Positions 37,850-46,930 are shown, counted from the stretch's first letter. The stretch is 64,000 nucleotides of DNA from Acetobacter sacchari (GCF_017377715.1 NZ_JAFVMF010000001.1:310001-374000), one strand, 5' to 3'. Notes: generated by a model from the letters alone, not told the origin. Numbers and translations: made by a program.

Positions 37850-38620
37850 ATGACTATGAGCAAGCATCCGTTTTGGGTCGGGACCAGTTGGAAAATGAAC
37901 AAGACTCTTCCCGAAGCGGAAGATTTTTGTAGTGAGTTGCGAAAGCGTTTTCCCCACCGCGATGATGGCATCCAACGGTTCATAATTCCGCCGTTCACTA
38001 TGGTTCGGGACGTCAAGCATATGATCGCCGATCTTCCGGTCAAAGTAGGGGCGCAAAATATGCATTGGGAAGATTCTGGAGCATGGACGGGAGAGATATC
38101 CCCTCCCATGCTAATTGATTGTGGTCTTGATCTGGTCGAGTTGGGACATTCAGAACGGAGAGCGCACTTCGGCGAAACTGACGAAACGGTCGGACTGAAA
38201 GTCGCCGCGGCTCTTGCCCATGGGTTGACTCCACTAATCTGCATAGGAGAGACCGCTGAAGACAAAAGTAACGGGAGAGCGGACTCTGTCCTCGAGCGTG
38301 AAGTAAGGGCGGCTCTTCGGCATGTAGCCGCGAAAGAAGCATCGACCATTTTGCTGGCATATGAGCCAGTTTGGGCTATCGGCGAGCGCGGTACTCCTGC
38401 AAGTGCTGATTACGCTGATGCGCGGCATAAACATATTTCGACAGTCGCCGAAGATTGTCTGGGGCGGAAGTTGCCGTGTTTATATGGCGGGTCTGTAAAT
38501 CCAAAGAACTGCCGAGAGTTAGCTTCATGCTCCCACATCGACGGGTTGTTTATTGGACGGTCTGCGTGGGACGCGGTCGGGTACTGCGATATACTTGATC
38601 GGGTTTCGGGCGTTTTGTAG
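37850..38620 (+). CDS. Triosephosphate-isomerase-like protein (EryH/LerI-type tetrulose-phosphate isomerase), 256 aa
   Basis: All TIM catalytic residues are present: Lys 15 in GTSWKMNKT, His 100 in ELGHSERRAHFGE and Glu 172 in LAYEPVWAIGERGTP. The fold continues with YGGSVNPKNCRELASCSHID. Proteins of this branch in erythritol-type operons isomerise L-erythrulose-1-P to D-erythrulose-4-P rather than triose phosphates. That assignment rests on operon company; a second glycolytic TIM is the alternative. ATGs at 37850 and 37856 are both usable. It is the last gene of the DeoR-led operon. Confidence 0.88.
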   Translation: MTMSKHPFWVGTSWKMNKTLPEAEDFCSELRKRFPHRDDGIQRFIIPPFTMVRDVKHMIADLPVKVGAQNMHWEDSGAWTGEISPPMLIDCGLDLVELGHSERRAHFGETDETVGLKVAAALAHGLTPLICIGETAEDKSNGRADSVLEREVRAALRHVAAKEASTILLAYEPVWAIGERGTPASADYADARHKHISTVAEDCLGRKLPCLYGGSVNPKNCRELASCSHIDGLFIGRSAWDAVGYCDILDRVSGVL

Positions 38621-38969
38621 CAATCGGTTAGTTGGGCTGGAACCTTGCTGCCCCAGGGCGATCGCGTGCGGCCTTGACCATCCTTATGCGTCTACCGCCG
38701 CAAAATAAATTTTATTGGATATAAACGATCAAATATTTTACGATGAAGAACCTTTGTTTGATGCAATCTCTCTTTTTCAAAAATTAGCGTCGAGTGACTT
38801 CGATTGAATTTTTGGAAGGCGAACGCACAAATGAGGTAGCCGATTAATTGCACCGCATTCTCGTGTATGGAAGGCAGGATCGATCGGAAGTCCGATTGAG
38901 GAGAGACGACTATCACCCCTTGGGTCTTCATTAAAAATTCACGCGTTCAAAAACCTGTTCCGGCACGCC
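38621..38969. other. AT-rich gap after the sugar operon
   Basis: About 350 bp with one minus-strand frame of 79 residues (38692-38931) that lacks a ribosome site and recognisable features. I see no gene I can support here. Confidence 0.45.
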
Positions 38970-39005
38970 CTGATCCAGGGTCCTCTGAAACGGACCCTGG
39001 ATCAG
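38970..39005 (-). terminator. Perfect 14-bp hairpin after the TonB-dependent receptor gene
   Basis: CTGATCCAGGGTCC (38970-38983), an eight-base loop and GGACCCTGGATCAG (38992-39005) form a fully paired stem 18 bp past the receptor stop. There is no clean T run on either side, so it is a strong RNA hairpin that probably ends the receptor transcript or protects its 3' end. Confidence 0.65.
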
Positions 39006-39023
39006 TGCGGAAACTATCTGGCA

Positions 39024-41528
39024 TTAAAACTCAGCGGAAACTGTGCCGTAAAACTCTCGTGGCGCAGCTACAAATAAATTGTAATTATCGTCTCCAGAGA
39101 TGCCTGCGCTGCCAGTGATACCGCCGATGTAATTTTTATTGAAAAGATTAGTTATGCCAAAATTTGTTTTGATACCATGAGCGAAACCGACCTTACCGAA
39201 ATTGTAACCCACCCCAAGACTGGCGAGCCAATAGGCGGGGACTTTTTCGTCGTTTAAAAATGTGATTGGACGTGCACCTATGTAGTTGACATTAAAATTG
39301 AACGTTGCTTGACGCCACACGTAGGTCAAGTCTGCCTTGTACATGAATTTCGGATAATAAACCTGTTTCTTTCCCTTCAGGCTATATGTCGATCCAGCAT
39401 AGTTGATAGATTTTGTTTGATATTCCGCGTCGGCCCAACTGAAACTGTTGGTGATGGAGAGTCCCTTGAAGGGACGAACTGTACCTTGTACATCAGCCCC
39501 GTTGACCGTTTCCCGTCCAACATTCAAATAAGCTGTATAAGCATTGCTGGTGGTTCCTTCTGTAATGGTTGCCAATCTATTGTAATAATCAGTGTGATAA
39601 AAATCCACGGAACCAGAAAATAAATTAGAATTATATCTGTATCCGACTACGTAGTTCCACGTTCTTTCCGGACGGAGTTTGTTTTTGTTTGCGTCAAACA
39701 CATCCTGGGCAGTCTGTCCGGCGGCGCTGGTGCCTAGGCCGCCCCATGGCCCGCCGCTCGTTTGCGTTTTGAAATCATATGCTCGAAGGTTTTCAGCAAT
39801 GTCCCAATAGAATTCGTGGTGATTCAAAAATAAATAATCGAAGTTGAAATGCGGTAGAAACGCGGATGACGCCGTCATCGTGCCGTTCACCGGGTGACGA
39901 TAATAAGGATTCCAGCCTTCAGCCTCAAGCTCGGCGGTATAGTCAGCTTTCGTTCCTCCATGAGTTGTTTGAGTGAGTGATTTAAAACCTGCGAGCAAAT
40001 TCATACCTGGAATGATAGTCCATCGATCCTGTAAGAAAAATTGGAAAGTGTTTGTATTAAATGAGTCATCGTACCATGTGTGAGCTTGGCTTTGCTTGAA
40101 ATCTGAATTCGAATTGTGGCCCTCATTTTCGTAATCTTCGTATAAGCGATACGCGTCACGCCAATAGTTGTTTTCGTACCAAACACCGGTTTCGATGTGG
40201 TTGTGATGGGGGGCCTCGATAGAAAATTTTTGGGTGAAACCGATGCGTCGGCTAAAGTAGTGCGGCATTCCGAGAGCCATAGGCACTCCGCTTACCGTGC
40301 CGTCTGCTAACAGGCTTACAGCGCCTGAACTGGGGGAAGTTACAAAGTTGTTTGTGTACCCGGATGTGCCGCTGCCGATTCCGGCGTAAGCGACGGTATC
40401 CGAGGTGACATTTTTGAATAAATCGAAATGACCGTTGATATATGAGAGGTATGTTCTCTGTATCTGTGAACCATCCCAGACATAGTTGCCGACATCGTCA
40501 TTCGAAAGGATGCCCTGATAGCCCGGGGGAACATCCGAAGTATATTGCGCATAGTAAGCCCACAACTTGGCTTTCTCGTAATCAGGTTTCAGAAATGTCG
40601 CGTCGCGACCCATTTTTCTCCACGTGTTGAGATTCATCGGCATGTAATTTGCCTGGGTGAAATTCCCGTAACCGAAGAACGCAGTTATTTTTCCGGTGTC
40701 GCCGACTGGCTGCACAACCTTCGCGTCTGCTTGTAACTCGCTCTGGTAGCCGACGCCCTTCCAGAGGTTACTCTTGGTGCGAGCGAACGAAGCGTAAAAC
40801 TTTGTGCCCGTTGAGTTGAGAATTCCACTATCTACGCGCCCATAGGTGCGAAACGCATTGAAGCTTCCAAACGTCTGGCTTATTTTGCCACCAGCCTTGT
40901 CTTGTGGGTCACGAGATACGTACGATATGGCGCCCCCCAGATTTTGAGCGGAAAACATATCGAGAGCGCCTGCTCCTTGCGACATACTCATGCCGCCGAT
41001 ATCGTCCTGTATAATTGCCTGCGTAATAGCGACGCCGTTGGAGTTAAGGTAGCCTTGCCCGCCGAGAGGCATTCCATCCAGGCTCGCGCCGATTTGGTCC
41101 TGCGTAAAGCCACGCATATAAAGATTATTGGCCCAGGTATCGAGACCAAACGCATCCGTAGAAGTGAAATTTACTCCGGGCGTGGTCTGCGCGAGAATTT
41201 GCATCGGATTTGTGCCCGAAACAAATTGATCCATGGTCGCTCGTGTTATCGCTACTTCAGCGCCGTGGGTTCGTACCCGGCTTCCGTGGACCCCAAGTGT
41301 TTCGGCGTCGCTGGCCTCTATGCCGCTTCGATGGCGACTGGAGGCGCCTTTCCCGCTTTTGGGTGAGGATTTTACCGGGGAGTTTGCTGGGCGACTTGAT
41401 TGTTTGTACTTTTTCGACACTCTTTTTTCGTGTTGTGAAGTTTCTTCGGCCCATGATGGGGTGAACGGAGTTGTTGCGAGCAGAAGCGCGCTTAACATTA
41501 GTAGCGAGGGAAGGCGCGAATCTCTCAT
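39024..41528 (-). CDS. TonB-dependent outer-membrane receptor, 834 aa
   Basis: A signal peptide (SLLMLSALLLATTPFTPSWA) is followed by an unusual Lys/Ser-rich linker (about residues 30-75), then the plug domain: ILAQTTPGVNFTSTDAFGL, NLYMRGFTQDQIGASLDGMP, GALDMFSAQNLGGAISYVSR. The 22-strand barrel occupies the rest and ends in REFYGTVSAEF with the required terminal Phe. No clear TonB box is visible. ATG 41528 with GGAG upstream is chosen over a frame from 41567. It is divergent from the qhp cluster, so it may import something used with amine oxidation; the ligand is not predictable. Confidence 0.92.
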   Translation of the reverse strand: MRDSRLPSLLMLSALLLATTPFTPSWAEETSQHEKRVSKKYKQSSRPANSPVKSSPKSGKGASSRHRSGIEASDAETLGVHGSRVRTHGAEVAITRATMDQFVSGTNPMQILAQTTPGVNFTSTDAFGLDTWANNLYMRGFTQDQIGASLDGMPLGGQGYLNSNGVAITQAIIQDDIGGMSMSQGAGALDMFSAQNLGGAISYVSRDPQDKAGGKISQTFGSFNAFRTYGRVDSGILNSTGTKFYASFARTKSNLWKGVGYQSELQADAKVVQPVGDTGKITAFFGYGNFTQANYMPMNLNTWRKMGRDATFLKPDYEKAKLWAYYAQYTSDVPPGYQGILSNDDVGNYVWDGSQIQRTYLSYINGHFDLFKNVTSDTVAYAGIGSGTSGYTNNFVTSPSSGAVSLLADGTVSGVPMALGMPHYFSRRIGFTQKFSIEAPHHNHIETGVWYENNYWRDAYRLYEDYENEGHNSNSDFKQSQAHTWYDDSFNTNTFQFFLQDRWTIIPGMNLLAGFKSLTQTTHGGTKADYTAELEAEGWNPYYRHPVNGTMTASSAFLPHFNFDYLFLNHHEFYWDIAENLRAYDFKTQTSGGPWGGLGTSAAGQTAQDVFDANKNKLRPERTWNYVVGYRYNSNLFSGSVDFYHTDYYNRLATITEGTTSNAYTAYLNVGRETVNGADVQGTVRPFKGLSITNSFSWADAEYQTKSINYAGSTYSLKGKKQVYYPKFMYKADLTYVWRQATFNFNVNYIGARPITFLNDEKVPAYWLASLGVGYNFGKVGFAHGIKTNFGITNLFNKNYIGGITGSAGISGDDNYNLFVAAPREFYGTVSAEF

Positions 41529-41927
41529 GCTCAATAACTCCGACGATGCTGTATATAAAAACATCAACGCATATTATGATATATCGTGACGTGTTTCGTT
41601 TGTTTGACCGTTACGATATCGAGTTAAAAATGATCGTCGTAACCCTGTCAACTCCGACCGTTCGAGATCGAACTCCGAGTTCATGGGGTTGCTGCCGCCA
41701 CCGGACTCGGCGTCCGATCGGTCTGCGTCGGTGCTCTTGGTGGTGGTGGGGTGCTTTGGGGAGGTTTGTCGGGATTAATTGACCGTGATCCTTCATCGAA
41801 CCGGCGTGGATAGAAGGCCTAGGTCTGTCTCGGCGAGCCACGAATGCAGACCTCTGTGACAAGGTGCGCCGAAAGCGGATAATGCGCGGTAAGTTGTGTT
41901 AATACGCCCTATCCGAGAGATTCATGT

Positions 41928-41968
41928 GACACGAAACTGCGTTCTTTCGTAGTCGAAAGTTCCGTGTC
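41928..41968. promoter_or_regulatory. Nested inverted repeat upstream of qhpA
   Basis: GACACGAAACT (41928-41938) and AGTTCCGTGTC (41958-41968) are inverse complements with one mismatch; between them CTTTCG (41944-41949) and CGAAAG (41954-41959) form a second perfect hairpin. It lies about 180 bp before the qhpA start and 40 bp before a candidate -35 box, a place suited to an activator or repressor site. No regulator gene is adjacent. Confidence 0.5.
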
Positions 41969-42009
41969 GGCAAGGTGATCAACGCCTTATATATTTCGCT
42001 GGCAAATGG

Positions 42010-42036
42010 TTGACATACATTCTTTGATCGTAATAT
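42010..42036 (+). promoter_or_regulatory. Candidate sigma-70 promoter of the qhp cluster
   Basis: TTGACA at 42010-42015 and TAATAT at 42031-42036 match both consensus boxes well, but the 15-base spacer is two bases short of ideal. A start site near 42043 would leave a leader of roughly 105 bases before qhpA. Confidence 0.4.
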
Positions 42037-42147
42037 TGCTTTATCGAATCATTTTTCGTGGCTGCATTCTGTTCGTTGATTTCAGATCAGGTTCGGCGGC
42101 GGACTTTAAAAAGCATTCCGTATAATCCGGTGAGAGGCCACTCTGGG

Positions 42148-43950
42148 ATGATCGTTTCGCCTTCCACTGTCAGCGGTAGCTGGCGGTTTTTCCCGCCATT
42201 AAGTCGAGTGACGAAAGTTTCCAAAGTTGGCTTTTGTGCGACGCTTCTTCTTGGCTCATTCTCTGTGCTCGCAGGTGGCGCGCATGCAGCTGATAAATCA
42301 GTTGATCCTGCTGACTGGACCGAGGTCGATGTCGGGATTCCGGTAACTGACAAGCTGACCACCCAGCGATGTGGCAGTTGCCACACGCCGGATGCGAAGG
42401 GAAATTTGTCCCGAATCTCCTGGACCAGAGCCACGCCTGAAGGCTGGGCTCAGACGCTCAAGCGAATGGTGAAGCTCAACGGACTGTCGATCACGCCCGA
42501 TGAAGCGAGATCCGTTGTCAAATACCTTTCGACCTCGCATGGTCTTGCGCCGGAGGAGGCAGAGCCGGTTATGTATTTCGCGGAGAGGCGGATTCAGGAC
42601 GAGACGATCATCCCTAACGACGTGCTGCACCAAACCTGCGCAAGCTGTCACGCATTCGCACAGCCAATGTCATCTCGCCGAAGTCATCGCGAGTGGGCTC
42701 TTCTGCAGAATATGCACAAAGCGCTCTATGCAACCGCGCAACGAACCTATGAGACGCCTGCGGCGGGCGGGGCGCACGACGGTGGAGCGAAAGCGGAAAC
42801 CCAGGCTCAGGTCGCGCTCGCGTGGTTAACAAAAAATGCACCGCTACACACGCCGGAGTGGGCTGCGTGGAGCCCCTCCATCCGTGCGCCGAATTTGGCT
42901 GGCAAATGGTTCGTGAGCGCGGCGTTTGACGGGCATGGGCGATTTGTGGGTGAGATGGACCTTGCGGCGAAGACCGCGGGCTCCGACGAGTTCACATCGA
43001 CGACTTCGTTGAAATCGCTTGATGACGGCAAGGTCGTGACTCGCAAGGGGGTTGGGCTGGTATATGCAGGGTACTCCTGGCGGGGGACGTCGCAAGGTGA
43101 GGGGGGAGACCCCGCGCGCCCGGACGATATTGCCGACAAGATGCGCGAGACTATGTGGTTCGCGCCTGATCAGGCGAAGTCCGTGGGGCGCTGGTACTGG
43201 GGCGAGTATCATGAATTTGGTCTGGATGTGACCTTGATACGCGAGACGGGCGCGCCAATGGTCGGGGCGGTGTGGCCCAACGCGCTGAAGTCCGGCGCAG
43301 TGGGCGTGCAGATTCATCTCTATGGCGCTGCCCTGCCAGCGTCGGTTTCCGTCGGAGATGTGGATTTTGGCAGTGGGGTCACTGTTAAAAAAGTGGCTTC
43401 CATTTCCTCTGGTGAAATTGTCGCTACCGTAGATGTAGGGGCTGCTGCGGTGGCCGGAAGTCGTAGCGTTGTCGTGCATGGCGCAATGCTGCCGAAGGCG
43501 CTTACGGTATATTCAGGGATAGACTACATTAAGGTGTCGCCTGACACGGCTCTGGCCCATTTGGGTGGCATAAAATACGGTAAAGGATATCAGCAATTCG
43601 CTGCGACCGGTTGGTCGGCGGGGCCGGACGGAAAACCCGGCAATGCGGATGATTTTCCGATACGATCCGTTCCTGTTTCCTGGTCGCTCGCTGAATTCCC
43701 AACAGTCACTTATGACGATGACGTTCACTTCGTCGGGAAGCTCGATCCGGCGAGTGGTCTCTTTACGCCAAATGTCGAGGGACCGGATACGCAACGCCGG
43801 TTTATGAGAAACAACTACGGTGAGGTTTGGGTTGTCGCCACGGCAAAGGACGACAAGGACGCCGCCGGAAGGCCCCTCGTGGGGCGCAGTTACCTCGTCA
43901 CCACCGTGCCAGCCTACAAGCGCTGGGACCAGCCGGAGGTTTCAGAATGA
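42148..43950 (+). CDS. qhpA: Quinohemoprotein amine dehydrogenase, alpha subunit (diheme), 600 aa
   Basis: The large periplasmic subunit of the enzyme that oxidises primary amines to aldehydes. After a signal peptide (GFCATLLLGSFSVLAGGAHA) come two c-type heme sites, CGSCH at residues 75-79 and CASCH at 164-168, followed by the beta-domains typical of QHNDH alpha (LAGKWFVSAAFDGHGRFVGE, WYWGEYHEFGLDVTL). Its hemes accept electrons from the quinone cofactor of the gamma subunit and pass them to a cytochrome or azurin. ATG 42148 is the most likely start; a GTG nearer the signal core is possible. Its stop overlaps qhpD (ATGA). Confidence 0.92.
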   Translation: MIVSPSTVSGSWRFFPPLSRVTKVSKVGFCATLLLGSFSVLAGGAHAADKSVDPADWTEVDVGIPVTDKLTTQRCGSCHTPDAKGNLSRISWTRATPEGWAQTLKRMVKLNGLSITPDEARSVVKYLSTSHGLAPEEAEPVMYFAERRIQDETIIPNDVLHQTCASCHAFAQPMSSRRSHREWALLQNMHKALYATAQRTYETPAAGGAHDGGAKAETQAQVALAWLTKNAPLHTPEWAAWSPSIRAPNLAGKWFVSAAFDGHGRFVGEMDLAAKTAGSDEFTSTTSLKSLDDGKVVTRKGVGLVYAGYSWRGTSQGEGGDPARPDDIADKMRETMWFAPDQAKSVGRWYWGEYHEFGLDVTLIRETGAPMVGAVWPNALKSGAVGVQIHLYGAALPASVSVGDVDFGSGVTVKKVASISSGEIVATVDVGAAAVAGSRSVVVHGAMLPKALTVYSGIDYIKVSPDTALAHLGGIKYGKGYQQFAATGWSAGPDGKPGNADDFPIRSVPVSWSLAEFPTVTYDDDVHFVGKLDPASGLFTPNVEGPDTQRRFMRNNYGEVWVVATAKDDKDAAGRPLVGRSYLVTTVPAYKRWDQPEVSE

Positions 43951-45425
43951 ACGTCATTCGTCATCAGGACGCGCTTTCCGCCTCGCCGCGCTACCGTCGT
44001 GGCGAATTGCATGAATTCAATGCGGGTGGAAATGATTTTATCTACCTTGTGTCCGCAGGCGCTATTTTTGCCCTGGATGAAGCGGCGCGTGCTGTTCTTA
44101 CAAACATGGCGGATGAAGGTGTTGAGCATGGGGCCCTTGTAGCGGCTCTTTGTGCTCAAGGTCACCAAAGGCAAGACGCAGAGGACCTTATTCGTGAACT
44201 GGTGTTAGTGCAGGGCATTGTCGCGGATGCTCCCGGCGTGCGCCAATTTACCTCGCCCGAAGCACCGCCAACGGATTTTCCGCTTCAGGCGTTGGTTTTG
44301 AACATTACAAGCCAATGTAATCTTGCGTGCACGTATTGCTATGAGTTCGGTTCTGACAAAATAGCGACCCCGCAAGGCAAGCCCAAGTTTATGACGTTGC
44401 AGACCGCTAAGACGTCTGTCGATTTTCTTCTGGAGCAGTCAGCGGCTCGAAAGGCAGTGCATATAACGTTCTTCGGCGGCGAAACGTTGATGAATTTTCG
44501 CCTGCTGCGTGACGTGGTGCTTTATGCGGAAAGTCAGGCGCAGCAAAGTGGCAAGGCAATTACGTTCAGTCTTACGACGAATGCGACATTATTGAACGAC
44601 GAAATTATCGACTTTCTATCGGATCATCATGTCGGCGTCACAGTCAGCATGGACGGCCCGCCGGATCTGCAGAACAAGCATCGTGTGTTTAAAAACGGCA
44701 AAGGGTCTTACGACGTCATCGAGCCACGACTACGAAAACTTATAGCCCGTCACAAATCGCGAGCAATAACCGCACGCGTCACGCTCACGGATGGCGTTAC
44801 GGACGTCGTGCGAATCTTTCGGCACCTGAAAGACGATTTGGGTTTCCACGAAGTTGGCTTTGCCCCGGTGACGAGCTCGGAGAAGCAGGACTATTCAATA
44901 TCAGATCCTGATATGAACACGGTTTTGCGAGGGTTTCACGATCTCGCCGAGGAGTGGCTGGAGTATGCGTTGCGCGGTCAGATGCATGGCTTCTCCAATG
45001 TCTCGGAGACTATAGGTGAGCTGACGCAGGGTGTTAACAAATCTCATCCGTGCGGCGCTGGTCTTGGTCTGCTCGGAGTGAGTCCGTCAGGGGATCTGTC
45101 TCCGTGCCACCGCTTTACCGATGCGGACAGTCACACGCTGGGCAACATCAACACTGGAATCGACGTCGAAAAGCGGGGCGACTTTTTGGCGCGGGGCCAT
45201 ATTGGCACGAAGTACGATTGCCAGACCTGTTGGGCGCGCCCTCTTTGCGCAGGAGGGTGCCACCACGAAGCGTTCGTGCGCTATGGAGATACAAGGCACG
45301 CCAATTTGCACTACTGTGACTGGATTCGTGAATGGACGGATACATGCTTGAAAATATACGGAGTTCTTGCGATCCAAAAGCCTGAATTTCTTGATCGATT
45401 CGCCGAACGAAAGCCCATGACATGA
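43947..45425 (+). CDS. qhpD: Radical SAM maturase of the amine dehydrogenase gamma subunit, 492 aa
   Basis: QhpD uses radical SAM chemistry to make the Cys-to-Asp/Glu thioether bridges in QhpC. The SAM cluster motif is SQCNLACTYCYEF (Cys 124, 128, 131). The N-terminal 90 residues (RGELHEFNAGGNDFIYLVSA and FALDEAARAVL) resemble a peptide-binding PqqD-like domain. The C-terminal SPASM-type region has the extra Cys set: HPCGAGLGLLGVSPSGDLSP, then CQTCWARPLCAGGCHHEA and HYCDW. Both ends overlap neighbours by ATGA, so it is translated together with qhpA and qhpC. Confidence 0.94.
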   Translation: MNVIRHQDALSASPRYRRGELHEFNAGGNDFIYLVSAGAIFALDEAARAVLTNMADEGVEHGALVAALCAQGHQRQDAEDLIRELVLVQGIVADAPGVRQFTSPEAPPTDFPLQALVLNITSQCNLACTYCYEFGSDKIATPQGKPKFMTLQTAKTSVDFLLEQSAARKAVHITFFGGETLMNFRLLRDVVLYAESQAQQSGKAITFSLTTNATLLNDEIIDFLSDHHVGVTVSMDGPPDLQNKHRVFKNGKGSYDVIEPRLRKLIARHKSRAITARVTLTDGVTDVVRIFRHLKDDLGFHEVGFAPVTSSEKQDYSISDPDMNTVLRGFHDLAEEWLEYALRGQMHGFSNVSETIGELTQGVNKSHPCGAGLGLLGVSPSGDLSPCHRFTDADSHTLGNINTGIDVEKRGDFLARGHIGTKYDCQTCWARPLCAGGCHHEAFVRYGDTRHANLHYCDWIREWTDTCLKIYGVLAIQKPEFLDRFAERKPMT

Positions 45426-45760
45426 AGCACCTGAAGCCTCTAAACCGAAAAGCTCGCAGGATTGACGACCTGGTTGCTTCTACAGATGAAGATTTTGTGG
45501 CCTTGCAGCAGACAACGCCGCCGCCACGCCCTCATGTGCCAATGGGATGTACGCTCTCTTTCTCTCCGGGGTGGGAGGTGGATGCGGGCGGCGGTACCGC
45601 GGGGCTTTGCCAGCCCGTAGAACGGGATATTTATGACTGCTATGTCACGTGTTTCTGGCCAGTCCAGGTTCCTGATCATGTGAATTATTCACCAGACTGG
45701 GCCAGCAACTGTGCATCAGCGACTAAAGATTGGCGGAATCTTGATATTGTTTTCCCCTGA
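45422..45760 (+). CDS. qhpC: Quinohemoprotein amine dehydrogenase, gamma subunit precursor (CTQ carrier), 112 aa
   Basis: The small catalytic subunit holds the cysteine tryptophylquinone. Counting from the start, Cys 43-Glu 52, Cys 63-Asp 69 and Cys 77-Asp 85 match the three known thioether bridges (7-16, 27-33 and 41-49 in the Pseudomonas mature numbering), and Cys 73-Trp 79 matches the CTQ pair 37-43; all differ by the same offset of 36. The motif DCYVTCFWPVQVPD is intact. Residues 1 to about 36 form the leader that QhpE should remove; it is longer than the roughly 28 residues described for Paracoccus. There is no Sec signal: export is by the QhpF transporter. ATGA overlap with qhpD. Confidence 0.96.
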   Translation: MKHLKPLNRKARRIDDLVASTDEDFVALQQTTPPPRPHVPMGCTLSFSPGWEVDAGGGTAGLCQPVERDIYDCYVTCFWPVQVPDHVNYSPDWASNCASATKDWRNLDIVFP

Positions 45761-45841
45761 TTCAGCAATCCTGATTCGTTCTGTCTTAATACAATGTGCC
45801 GGGAGTTCGAGCCCGCGTCTCCTCGAGGAAGATCTTGCATC

Positions 45842-46930
45842 ATGAATATTCCCGGCATTCGAAGCGTCATCGTGTTGCTTGCGACCGCCTTAGGAACACA
45901 GGCTGGTGCGGCTACGGTGGTTCTGGGGGGGTATCCGGACCAAATTCAATTCATTGACGATTCGACAGGGCACGTCGCGCAGAAAGTGACGATGGAAACG
46001 GGATTGCCCTCAAATATTCAGTTGTCTGCTGACCGCAGTAAAATTTACGTCATGACGCTGACTTCATCGGGTTTCGAGGTGCTTGACGCTAAAACCCATA
46101 AGGTTGTGAATCATTTCACGCTGAATACCCCGACATTGAAGTATCGTTTCCTTGGAGGAGTTCCGGATCCGGCGGGGCGGTATTTTTATACTCTGGGGTG
46201 GCATATTGATAAACTTAATGATCGCTTTCGCTTTGGTAAACAGCAATACATTGTCGTCGACCTGAAAGAACATAAAGTTTCTCAGGCGGTTGATGTGTCG
46301 GATGAAGATGGTTCAGGAAACAGACGACCTTCCTTTGGAATTTCTCCAGACGGCAAGAATTTTTACATCTTCGATAAACAAGTCAGGGTTGTAGATACGC
46401 ATAATATGAAGGTCACCAAACGGATTGACCTCGCGAAACCAGATCCGGCATGGAAGCAGGATATTAACATAGGGACGGCGATCAGTACACTGGGTAACGC
46501 CTCAGAATACGTTTCGTTGTTCATGTCGCAAGATCCATACATCCACAGCAAGACGTTTGGCGTCGGGCGTTTTGATCTCACCAACGCGACGTATAAGTTT
46601 GACCCTATCGGCGCTGCTCCCAATTCAGTTGAAGGGCTGCAAGTGACGCCTGATGGGAAGGACGGGTATACGGTTGTCGAAAATGGTGAATATGGGAACC
46701 AACGGTGTGAGTTCTGGCACTACGACCTCACGACCAACATCGCTGTTGGCCATGCCGAATTTCCATGTAGACGACGTTTTTATTTTGGTATGTCCCATAA
46801 TGGAAAAAAACTATATATATACGGCGCAGGTTATGACGTCGCAGTTTACGACGCCAAGACTCTTAAGCCGGAAACGGATTGGGAGTTGGGGAACGACATC
46901 ACGATGGCTGGCATAATAAATCTGCCCTGA
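45842..46930 (+). CDS. qhpB: Quinohemoprotein amine dehydrogenase, beta subunit, 362 aa
   Basis: The seven-bladed beta-propeller subunit that completes the alpha-beta-gamma enzyme. It starts with a signal peptide (IVLLATALGTQAGAA) and shows repeated blade motifs such as GGYPDQIQFIDDSTG, LSADRSKIYVMTL and VTPDGKDGYTVV. Length and the C-terminal LKPETDWELGNDITMAG agree with known beta subunits. ATG 45842 is taken since the upstream frame from 45794 has no good start. An 81-bp gap, the largest within the cluster, precedes it. Its stop overlaps the qhpG ATG (TGATG). Confidence 0.88.
   Translation: MNIPGIRSVIVLLATALGTQAGAATVVLGGYPDQIQFIDDSTGHVAQKVTMETGLPSNIQLSADRSKIYVMTLTSSGFEVLDAKTHKVVNHFTLNTPTLKYRFLGGVPDPAGRYFYTLGWHIDKLNDRFRFGKQQYIVVDLKEHKVSQAVDVSDEDGSGNRRPSFGISPDGKNFYIFDKQVRVVDTHNMKVTKRIDLAKPDPAWKQDINIGTAISTLGNASEYVSLFMSQDPYIHSKTFGVGRFDLTNATYKFDPIGAAPNSVEGLQVTPDGKDGYTVVENGEYGNQRCEFWHYDLTTNIAVGHAEFPCRRRFYFGMSHNGKKLYIYGAGYDVAVYDAKTLKPETDWELGNDITMAGIINLP

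Larger units (their letters stand above)
41529..42147. other. Divergent promoter region of the receptor gene and the qhp cluster
   Basis: About 620 bp without a supported gene. It contains the inverted repeat at 41928-41968, a candidate promoter at 42010-42036 and AT-rich sequence next to the receptor start. The part at 41640-41870 shows only unconvincing frames. Confidence 0.5.
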
